NCBI GenBank assembly: GCA_027081495.1
Contig: JALWKJ010000216.1
Location: 1-10,384, forward strand
DNA from: Campylobacterales bacterium
GTDB lineage: Bacteria > Campylobacterota > Campylobacteria > Campylobacterales > QNZT01
Length of the DNA stretch: 10,384 bases
Direction: 5' to 3'
In this document: piece after piece, positions 1 to 5,298 of the stretch
Layout of the letters: every line of letters starts with the position of its first letter
Numbering within the stretch: position 1 is the stretch's first letter
Position numbers and translations under genes: made by a program
Notes under the pieces: model-generated
The model's input: only the letters and a program-made list of their open reading frames with translations
What the model was told of the DNA's origin: nothing
Databases searched by the model: none

Positions 1-46
1 TACTTACCCCTGATTCATTCACAAGGGTTGCCATTTTCAGTCCCAT
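1..46 (-). CDS. 5' end of a probable MerR-like regulator (partial)
   Basis: Only the first 15 codons are present, read on the minus strand from an ATG at 46-44, and the gene runs off the left edge. The visible peptide is MGLKMATLVNESGVS. The 'KMATLVNESGVS' part resembles the first helix and turn of MerR-type winged-helix DNA-binding domains, which often start 'M.. L....GVS' and continue into the recognition helix. A good Shine-Dalgarno (AAGGAG, plus-strand bases 53-58) sits 6 bases upstream, so the start is well supported. The gene is co-directional with the C-S lyase and ovoA, 167 bases after the lyase stop, so it may be co-transcribed with them or have its own promoter. The start is secure. 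The family call rests on 15 residues and is tentative. Confidence 0.5.
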   Translation of the reverse strand, partial: MGLKMATLVNESGVS

Positions 47-52
47 AAGATT

Positions 53-58
53 CTCCTT
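53..58 (-). promoter_or_regulatory. Ribosome binding site of the partial left-edge gene
   Basis: AAGGAG on the minus strand, 6 bases before the ATG at 46-44. It is a near-perfect anti-16S match and is the main reason to believe that a gene starts here and runs off the edge. Confidence 0.7.
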
Positions 59-109
59 ATTTGAGTGGTGTGCTTTTGAGACGTGTACTTTCTTAAACGG
101 CTTCACGGT

Positions 110-141
110 GGGTCCCCAAAATTTGTTCCAAATTTTGACCC
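110..141 (-). other. Inverted repeat in the spacer between the C-S lyase and the left-edge gene
   Basis: CAAAATTT (117-124) and AAATTTTG (130-137) form a perfect 8-bp stem around a 5-base loop. GGGT (110-113) and ACCC (138-141) can extend it past a 3-base bulge. On the minus strand the hairpin is followed by 'accgtgaagcc', with no T-run, so it is not a standard intrinsic terminator. It could be an operator or an mRNA structure between the lyase stop and the downstream start. The rest of the 47-213 spacer shows no ORF or RNA gene. Confidence 0.4.
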
Positions 142-213
142 TTCCGTTGCAGATGTTGTTCGAGAATCATATTTTTCAGAGAGTTCTATTAATCAATTTT
201 ATCGAGTTAGAAT

Positions 214-1395
214 TTAAAGTAAATTATTTGTATCCAATAATAGTTCTTTATAAGCTTTCTCAAGTCTTTGCATAGCCTCGATCAAACAACTTCTAGGTAC
301 GGCAAAATTTAGTCTCATAAATTTGTCGCTCTTTAAAGAAAACGAAAAACCGGGATTTAGACCAAGCCTTGCTTCGTCAATAAACCACCTATGAAGATCA
401 TCTCCGCTTTTACAAAGTTCCGTACAATCAAGCCAAAGTAAAAATGTAGATTGCATATTTAGAGGTTTTATTTTCGCCATAGTTTTAAATCTTTCATAAA
501 GATATAAAAGATTACCGTATAGATACTCTTTTAGCTCTTTTAACCAAAGATCGCTCTGTTTGTATGCGGCGATTGTCGCACATTGGGATATCAAGGATGC
601 TTCCGCGAGATTTAATCTTTGAAAAACTTCAAAAAACCTTCTTCTTAAAGAGCTATTTTGGACAATAGCATAAGCTCTTACGATTCCGGCTATATTAAAA
701 CTTTTTGAAGGCGCGTTTAGGGTTATTGTTATATCTTTAGCTTCGTCAATTTTTGCTATCGGTATATGATAAAATCCTTCATAAACTAAATCGGCATGAA
801 CTTCGTCGCTTATTATTATTACTCCGTTTTGTTTACAGATTTTTGCTATTTTCTCAAGTTCTTCTCTTTCCCAAACTCTGCCGGTCGGATTATGTGGAGA
901 ACAAAAAAGAAATAATTTCGCTTTTTTTGCCTTTTTTTCAAAATCCTCAAAATCTATTTCATATTTTCCATCTTTTAAAACAAGTTGATTTTCCAAGACA
1001 GTGCGTTTATTTCTTTTAATAGCGCTAAAAAAAGGTGGATATATCGGAGGCTGTATCAATACGGCGTCTTTTTCTTTAGTCAAAGCCGTAACACAAAGAT
1101 TAAGCGCCGTAACAATTGAAAAGATAGGAACTATCCACTCCTTTTGTATAGGAAAATCATGAGCTGTTTGCATCCATCTTTGGATCGAATCAAAATACTC
1201 TTTGCTATAAGTCGTATATCCGTAAATCGGATGTCTTATCCTTGTTTGAAGCGCGTTAGTGATAGCGTCAGAGACCTCAAAATCCATATCCGCGACCCAC
1301 AAAGGTAAGATATCGCTTCTTTGAAATTTTTCCTCTTTTAAATCATATTTTTCACTATAAGTTCCCTCTCTTGAAATTATTTCATCAAATCTCAT
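214..1395 (-). CDS. patB: MalY/PatB-family PLP-dependent C-S lyase, probable OvoB of ovothiol synthesis
   Basis: A fold-type I PLP enzyme of 393 aa, usual length for the MalY/PatB cystathionine beta-lyase-like family. Family marks, numbered from the ATG: 'LPLWVADMDF' near residue 31, 'SPHNPTGR' with the cofactor-contacting Asn169, 'SDEVHADL' with Asp197 that pairs with the pyridine nitrogen, 'NAPSKSFNIAG' with Schiff-base Lys231, and Arg361 in 'MRLNF' for the substrate carboxylate. A TTG at 1407 would add four residues. I prefer the ATG at 1395, because it forms a 4-base ATGA overlap with the ovoA stop, a sign of translational coupling. The family cleaves C-S bonds, releasing pyruvate and ammonia. 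In ovothiol synthesis such a lyase (OvoB) splits the histidyl-cysteine sulfoxide made by OvoA to give 5-thiohistidine. Placement right after ovoA supports that role. Cystathionine or cysteine-conjugate lyase activity is the alternative. It is cytosolic, with no signal peptide. Confidence 0.9.
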   Translation of the reverse strand: MRFDEIISREGTYSEKYDLKEEKFQRSDILPLWVADMDFEVSDAITNALQTRIRHPIYGYTTYSKEYFDSIQRWMQTAHDFPIQKEWIVPIFSIVTALNLCVTALTKEKDAVLIQPPIYPPFFSAIKRNKRTVLENQLVLKDGKYEIDFEDFEKKAKKAKLFLFCSPHNPTGRVWEREELEKIAKICKQNGVIIISDEVHADLVYEGFYHIPIAKIDEAKDITITLNAPSKSFNIAGIVRAYAIVQNSSLRRRFFEVFQRLNLAEASLISQCATIAAYKQSDLWLKELKEYLYGNLLYLYERFKTMAKIKPLNMQSTFLLWLDCTELCKSGDDLHRWFIDEARLGLNPGFSFSLKSDKFMRLNFAVPRSCLIEAMQRLEKAYKELLLDTNNLL

Positions 1396-3464
1396 TTTAA
1401 CCGCCAAAGAGTCATTTGTGAAATCGTGTGTTGAAACTTGCGGCTGCTCTCTCTTAACACAAAAGGAATATCTTTTGTCGCTATCAAATCAAATTTGTCG
1501 CTTAATATATCTTTTAACCCCTCAAGCGTAGTGAAATTCTCACCGTCTTTTTTAAAACCGCCTATCCATTTGCTCTTTGGAGTAAACTCTTCACTCCAGC
1601 TATACGGTGAAAAAAGAGCCAGCATCCCTTTTGACTTTAATCTTTTATGTACATCGTTTAAAAAAGCGAAAGGATCATAGAGTCTATCGAGCAAATTTGC
1701 GGCAAATACAAGATCATAATCTTTGAATTTCGGCTTTAAATTGCAAGCGTCGGCTTGCCAAAACTCTACTTTTTTAGCTTCATCTAAAAGATTTAATTTT
1801 TCTAAATTTATCTCTTTATATTCAAGCAATTCCCCTTCATTTAAAATAGTATATATTAACCTCTTTTTTTGTGAGAGTTTTACTCCCAAAGATATAAATC
1901 TTGCCGAAAAATCGACACCGGTTACTTCATCAAACTCTCTTGCCAATTCAAATGTGCTTCTTCCCGTAGCGCATCCTATATCCAAAGCTCTTTTTTTGGA
2001 TCCCTCTTTCATATAAGAGAGTACGATTTTCGCACAAGTTTTTGGATAATTTTTTACGCCGAAATACTCGTCTCCCCAACCAAATTCCAAATACTGTGAA
2101 ATTTGAGTATCGCTCTCATAATTGTTCGACACGATTTTCTCTTCATAAGAACTACTCACATATCTAAAACCGGCATGTTGATAAAAATGTTTTCTAAACG
2201 CATATCTTGAGCTAAAAAGGGTCTCGTTTCCGGTTGAAATAAACGACCCTCCTTTTATAAGATTGTGTTTGCCGTCAAATGTAGGCGTTGTAAAATCGTC
2301 ATACCATGGATGAACCTCAAATCCGTCAAACGGATATATGGGAGTTTGTGTCCATTGCCAAACATTTCCCACTACATCAAAAAAATTTTTATGCAAAAAA
2401 CTATCCACGGGCATAGAAGAGATAAAATGAGAAAGATTTATATTTGCCTTTTTGTCATCGAAAACTTTGGATATGCCGCTGTTTTTTGCTAGGGCATACC
2501 ATTCATCTTCAGTCGGCAATCTAAAATTTTTTCCCTCTTTTTTACTAAGCCAGTTACAATAAGCTTTTGCTTCATGATAATTTACCTCTACAGGATGGCT
2601 CAAAAGAAGCGGTACTATTTTATTTATAACTTTAAGATTAAAACCCTCTTTTTCTTTCACCCAGAATGCGGGATATTTTATTTTGTTATGATCTCTCCAT
2701 AAGATACCTTCTTCTTCCCAAAATTCGTCTTTGTTATATCCGTCATCTTTTACAAACTCTAAAAATTCAGCGTTTGTTACAAGATATTTTGAAGCTTCAA
2801 ACTCGGGTAGCTTCGCCCTATGAGCGCCGTATTCATTATCCCAGCTATAGTAATCCTCATCTCTTTTTTTACCTATATCTATAGTTGTAGATGATACTTT
2901 AAGCATCTCGTTTTTGCCTGGATTTCCCTCTTTGACGCAAACATCCCAAAGCCCATCTTTTAAAAACTCCAAAGGAAGCTCTCTCATCAATACGGAAGAT
3001 GTCTCAAGGTGTATTCTTTCGTGCTCAATTCCCATTAAAATCGCCCAAAAAGGAGATTCCCAGCCTATGGGCAAAGTTAAATCCAACTTATCGATTAAAT
3101 CATTTACAACTTTTTGGACTTTTTTTCTATAACTAAGGGTCTCTTTTACACTCGGCCATTCATAATGTTTTTCATCAAGATCATCCCAACTCATTTCATC
3201 GACACCGACGGCAAAAACAGACTCGAGTTTCATATCTACTCTTTTATTTATAGCTTTTGCGATAATAAGCTTATTTATAAAGAAAACCGCGGTATGACCG
3301 AAATAAAAGATAAGAGGATGTCTTAATTTATTGGCTTTTTGGTAGTAAGCTTCATCGCTATTTAAATAATCAAAAAGTTTTTCATATTGTTCATAAGTTT
3401 GATTGAAGTAGTTTTTTATTTCAACTCTTTTTTTTGAAGGATCGTTTCCAAATAGAGATACCAT
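1392..3464 (-). CDS. ovoA: OvoA, 5-histidylcysteine sulfoxide synthase / mercaptohistidine methyltransferase
   Basis: A 690-aa three-part protein, about the usual size for bacterial OvoA. Residues about 10-165 form a DinB-like helical domain with the iron-binding H148-x3-H152-x-E154 (HERIHLE). His57 in 'FYFGHTAV' is the likely third iron ligand. Residues about 190-437 are an FGE-sulfatase domain (PVEVNYHEAKAYCNWLS, FRLPTEDEW, GNVWQWTQTP, GGSF, YAFRKHFYQHAGFRYV). Residues about 455-690 are a SAM methyltransferase that opens with 'EFGWGDEYFGVKNYP' and has the SAM loop DIGCATGR at 495-502. The methyltransferase tail separates OvoA from ergothioneine EgtB. The non-haem iron centre uses O2 to join cysteine sulfur to the C5 of histidine as a sulfoxide. 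After lyase cleavage, the C-terminal domain methylates 5-thiohistidine to ovothiol A. The ATG at 3464 has a GGAG ribosome site 5 bases upstream. The stop overlaps the lyase start. Ovothiol is a redox thiol protecting against peroxides. Cytosolic. Confidence 0.95.
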   Translation of the reverse strand: MVSLFGNDPSKKRVEIKNYFNQTYEQYEKLFDYLNSDEAYYQKANKLRHPLIFYFGHTAVFFINKLIIAKAINKRVDMKLESVFAVGVDEMSWDDLDEKHYEWPSVKETLSYRKKVQKVVNDLIDKLDLTLPIGWESPFWAILMGIEHERIHLETSSVLMRELPLEFLKDGLWDVCVKEGNPGKNEMLKVSSTTIDIGKKRDEDYYSWDNEYGAHRAKLPEFEASKYLVTNAEFLEFVKDDGYNKDEFWEEEGILWRDHNKIKYPAFWVKEKEGFNLKVINKIVPLLLSHPVEVNYHEAKAYCNWLSKKEGKNFRLPTEDEWYALAKNSGISKVFDDKKANINLSHFISSMPVDSFLHKNFFDVVGNVWQWTQTPIYPFDGFEVHPWYDDFTTPTFDGKHNLIKGGSFISTGNETLFSSRYAFRKHFYQHAGFRYVSSSYEEKIVSNNYESDTQISQYLEFGWGDEYFGVKNYPKTCAKIVLSYMKEGSKKRALDIGCATGRSTFELAREFDEVTGVDFSARFISLGVKLSQKKRLIYTILNEGELLEYKEINLEKLNLLDEAKKVEFWQADACNLKPKFKDYDLVFAANLLDRLYDPFAFLNDVHKRLKSKGMLALFSPYSWSEEFTPKSKWIGGFKKDGENFTTLEGLKDILSDKFDLIATKDIPFVLRESSRKFQHTISQMTLWRLK

Positions 3465-3469
3465 GACAA

Positions 3470-3473
3470 CTCC
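3470..3473 (-). promoter_or_regulatory. Ribosome binding site of ovoA
   Basis: GGAG on the minus strand, 5 bases from the ATG at 3464-3462. It supports the annotated ovoA start. The ovoA promoter must lie in the roughly 75 bases between here and the hairpin at 3548-3575. That stretch is AT-rich with several weak -10-like words, and I could not pick one with confidence. Confidence 0.6.
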
Positions 3474-3547
3474 GTTTTTTGAAATTGCCTTAATTTACAA
3501 TAAAATAATTAAAGATGAGGTTATTACTCCACCAATAATTAAGAAGT

Positions 3548-3575
3548 TTCAAGCGAAGATAAGACTTCGCTTGAA
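3548..3575 (-). terminator. Probable intrinsic terminator of the lipoprotein gene
   Basis: TTCAAGCGAAG (3548-3558) and CTTCGCTTGAA (3565-3575) are perfect 11-bp inverted arms around the 6-base loop 3559-3564. It lies 7 bases past the lipoprotein stop codon and before ovoA, as a minus-strand terminator should. The downstream tract on that strand ('acttcttaattatt') is T-rich but broken, so termination may be incomplete and some read-through into ovoA is possible. Confidence 0.7.
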
Positions 3576-3582
3576 TATTTGA

Positions 3583-4878
3583 TTAGTCTTCAAGTTTATT
3601 ATAGTTTCCACCCGGATATACTATATTGAACTTAATAGCTTGACCTTTCTTGTTTGCATCGGCATTAAATGCATTCTTATAAGGACTTGCGGCATCATCT
3701 AATCCAAAAAGGGTTGCGTCAAGTTTTGCGGGGTTTCTTACAAAACTTCTATCGTATCCACCATCTTTTATTTCATGAAGCGTACCGTAAATCTTTACAG
3801 GCCAAGGATGCTGAGCGTTTTCTACCAAGATCTCTTTTGCGTAATCAGCTATTCCAAGTGCGGTTCCTTTTGCTATAACCTTATCAAAATATTTTGCTAC
3901 ATTGATAGGCAACACGCTATCAGAATCATCTGAAGATTCAAGAAGTACGGAATTTATAACATCGTTTTCAGTTACTACCGTCACTCCTCCATTGTCATGT
4001 TTTTTTGCTCCAAAAACGACATCGCTTCCATCAGGTGATGTAAATCTAAGTTTATTTCCTACTTTTTCGACATCTAATTTAAAAGTGACCGTAAGATACT
4101 CAAGATCGCTTTTATCGCCTGAAGCAAATTTACTCATAAGCGTATCTTCACCGGTGCCTCTAGTAAAATGCATTACGAATGTCGCTACAAATTCACCTTT
4201 TGTTTTTCCATCTTTAAAGAAAGGATTATTGCTCATTGTTTCGTTATCTTCTTGAAAAAGGCATTTCATATTACCCATGTTTTCAAGATAATCATGCATA
4301 AGAGCATATTTCTCATCCGTACTCTTACTTGCATCATCTTCTCCGAGAACTATATAGTTAGACGGTATATAGACTTCTTGAATTCGGTTTTCATCTTGAT
4401 TTCCTTCAACAGGAGTATCATATCTTGTGCCGCCATGCTCAGTCAACGCGTCATATAACAATACCCCGCCATCAGGTGTATTTACATCGTTATCTATCGG
4501 TCCAAGAGCCCCAAAATCGGACTGGAATATATAAGTAGTCCCCGCTTTTGGTCCGCATTTCACTCCCGACCCGCTTGTGCTAACATTTTTACACTCGTTT
4601 AATTCACTGTGAACTACCGTTGCTACGGTATTTGTATTGTTCGTATTGTTTCTGTTAATGACAACCGTACCTCCCGTTCTTGGATCAACCTCTTTTGTCC
4701 CGCTTTCAGTTTTTATTTTTATACTGACAGTCGTATCGGGAGTTCCTCCGCCGTCATCATTACCGCCGCCATCATTATTTCCATTATTTGTACTTTTATT
4801 GCTTCCACAACCACTCAATGCCAACGCTCCTACAATTACCGTACTCGCGATTATACTAGTTAAAACTCTTCTTTTCAT
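3583..4878 (-). CDS. Outer-membrane lipoprotein of unknown function
   Basis: 431 aa from the ATG at 4878. A further in-frame ATG at 4923 would add 15 residues, but the 4878 start puts a classic lipoprotein signal at the N-terminus: MKRR, a hydrophobic stretch, then the lipobox LSGC with lipidated Cys24. It also has AAGGAG upstream. Gly at +2, with no Asp, suggests sorting to the outer membrane. Residues about 25-46 are a flexible Gly/Asn/Asp linker (NNGNNDGGGNDDGGG). The rest is a soluble, acidic, beta-rich-looking domain with few cysteines (in ECKN, KCGP and KCLF) and no membrane segment. I recognise no family or catalytic motif. The gene stands alone, with its own terminator after it and an AT-rich divergent promoter region before it. 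That region is shared with the polysaccharide operon, a hint, no more, of linked regulation or a cell-surface role. Confidence 0.85.
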   Translation of the reverse strand: MKRRVLTSIIASTVIVGALALSGCGSNKSTNNGNNDGGGNDDGGGTPDTTVSIKIKTESGTKEVDPRTGGTVVINRNNTNNTNTVATVVHSELNECKNVSTSGSGVKCGPKAGTTYIFQSDFGALGPIDNDVNTPDGGVLLYDALTEHGGTRYDTPVEGNQDENRIQEVYIPSNYIVLGEDDASKSTDEKYALMHDYLENMGNMKCLFQEDNETMSNNPFFKDGKTKGEFVATFVMHFTRGTGEDTLMSKFASGDKSDLEYLTVTFKLDVEKVGNKLRFTSPDGSDVVFGAKKHDNGGVTVVTENDVINSVLLESSDDSDSVLPINVAKYFDKVIAKGTALGIADYAKEILVENAQHPWPVKIYGTLHEIKDGGYDRSFVRNPAKLDATLFGLDDAASPYKNAFNADANKKGQAIKFNIVYPGGNYNKLED

Positions 4879-4888
4879 TTTGAAATAT

Positions 4889-4894
4889 CTCCTT
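4889..4894 (-). promoter_or_regulatory. Ribosome binding site that decides the lipoprotein start
   Basis: AAGGAG on the minus strand, 10 bases before the ATG at 4878-4876. The spacing is slightly long but usable. Together with the signal peptide it selects this start over the ATG at 4923, which would place 15 charged and polar residues in front of the signal peptide. Confidence 0.65.
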
Positions 4895-4983
4895 TTTGAA
4901 TTTGATTTAAATATATTTTGCATATTCCCTATATCGACACAACTAAAAAAAACTGTAATTGTTTTTCAAAAATAATGAAAAAT

Positions 4984-5027
4984 AATTAAATTTTGAGTTA
5001 TATTAACATACTAATATAAATTTAATT
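4984..5027. repeat. AT-rich interrupted inverted repeat
   Basis: The outer arms AATTAAATTT (4984-4993) and AAATTTAATT (5018-5027) are perfect complements. Inner arms TATATTA (4999-5005) and TAATATA (5012-5018) enclose the 6-base loop ACATAC, with a 5-base offset (TGAGT) on the left side only. All paired bases are A/T, so a chance origin in this composition is possible. An operator or a DNA-bending site is the other reading. Confidence 0.35.
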
Positions 5028-5164
5028 TTAAACAAAATCCTCTCCAAAAGACGCTAAAAACTGATACTATTTATGCCTATAAAAAATAAATTAAGTATAT
5101 TTAATTTTTGGAATTTTTAATTTAATTATTAACAATTAAAATTAAAATTTTAAGGATGTTTTGT

Positions 5165-5173
5165 TATTATATT
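5165..5173 (+). promoter_or_regulatory. Possible upstream -10 element for the polysaccharide operon
   Basis: TATTATATT contains overlapping near-consensus -10 words (TATTAT, TATATT) after a T-rich stretch, about 130 bases before the SLBB gene start. No convincing -35 is seen, which is common in Campylobacterota. If used, the leader would include the hairpin at 5213-5251. Confidence 0.25.
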
Positions 5174-5212
5174 GGTAAAACAATGATAGTTATTTTCTTA
5201 ATTAAAAACAGT

Positions 5213-5251
5213 AGTCTGTTACATTGCGAAACATGTAATAGAACTCAGACT
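5213..5251 (+). promoter_or_regulatory. Two-part inverted repeat in front of the polysaccharide operon
   Basis: AGTCTG (5213-5218) pairs with CAGACT (5246-5251), and TTACAT (5219-5224) pairs with ATGTAA (5233-5238). The two left arms are contiguous, the right arms are split by 7 bases (5239-5245), and the loop is TGCGAAAC. Twelve pairs in total, with mixed base composition, in a region that is otherwise nearly all A/T. It directly abuts a TAAAAT word at 5251-5256. It could be an operator over the promoter or a hairpin in the mRNA leader. Confidence 0.45.
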
Positions 5252-5256
5252 AAAAT
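5251..5256 (+). promoter_or_regulatory. Candidate -10 element (TAAAAT) of the polysaccharide operon
   Basis: TAAAAT in the context 'gacTAAAATag', a form common at Campylobacterota promoters. Transcription would start near 5263, giving a leader of about 36 bases with the GAAAGG site at 5281-5286. No -35 match lies at 16-18 bases, and that position is taken up by the inverted repeat. Confidence 0.35.
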
Positions 5257-5298
5257 AGTTTAAATTTGTTTAGTTTTTTCGAAAGGTATTTTAATAGT

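Larger units (their letters stand above)
4879..5298. other. Divergent AT-rich intergenic regulatory region
   Basis: About 420 bases with no credible gene, between the minus-strand lipoprotein gene and the plus-strand polysaccharide operon. It must contain both promoters. Much of 4960-5210 is low-complexity A/T (runs of TTAAT and AATTAAAA), which is typical of curved promoter DNA. Two inverted repeats stand out, at 4984-5027 and 5213-5251, and are listed separately. The ORFs that open in this region use TTG or overlap the gene starts and have no ribosome site of their own. No tRNA or other structured RNA was recognised. Confidence 0.6.

Noticed and set aside
60..200. Possible tRNA or small RNA gene in the less AT-rich spacer
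   Set aside because: No cloverleaf could be drawn on either strand. There is no GTTCGA-type T-loop, no matching acceptor arms and no CCA context.
753..1019. Plus-strand ORF of 88 aa inside the C-S lyase gene, and similar plus-strand ORFs inside ovoA (1438-3326)
   Set aside because: They lie antisense within strongly supported genes, have biased Phe/Leu/Ser composition expected of shadow frames, and lack ribosome sites or recognisable motifs.
1396..1407. TTG start for the C-S lyase four codons upstream
   Set aside because: The ATG at 1395 aligns with the usual family N-terminus and gives the coupling ATGA overlap with ovoA. The TTG offers no better ribosome site.
3504..3544. Direct repeat of AATAATTAA words (3504-3515 and 3534-3544) upstream of ovoA as an operator
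   Set aside because: Such A/T words are frequent by chance in this composition, and one copy abuts the terminator hairpin. There is not enough to call a site.
3669..4975. Several plus-strand ORFs of 69-117 aa opposite the lipoprotein gene
   Set aside because: The lipoprotein frame has a signal peptide, lipobox, ribosome site and terminator. The opposite ORFs have none of these and look like translated antisense.
5266..5298. TTG start for the SLBB export protein, 11 codons upstream
   Set aside because: It would put MFSFFERYFNS in front of a complete signal peptide. The ATG at 5299 has GAAAGG upstream.
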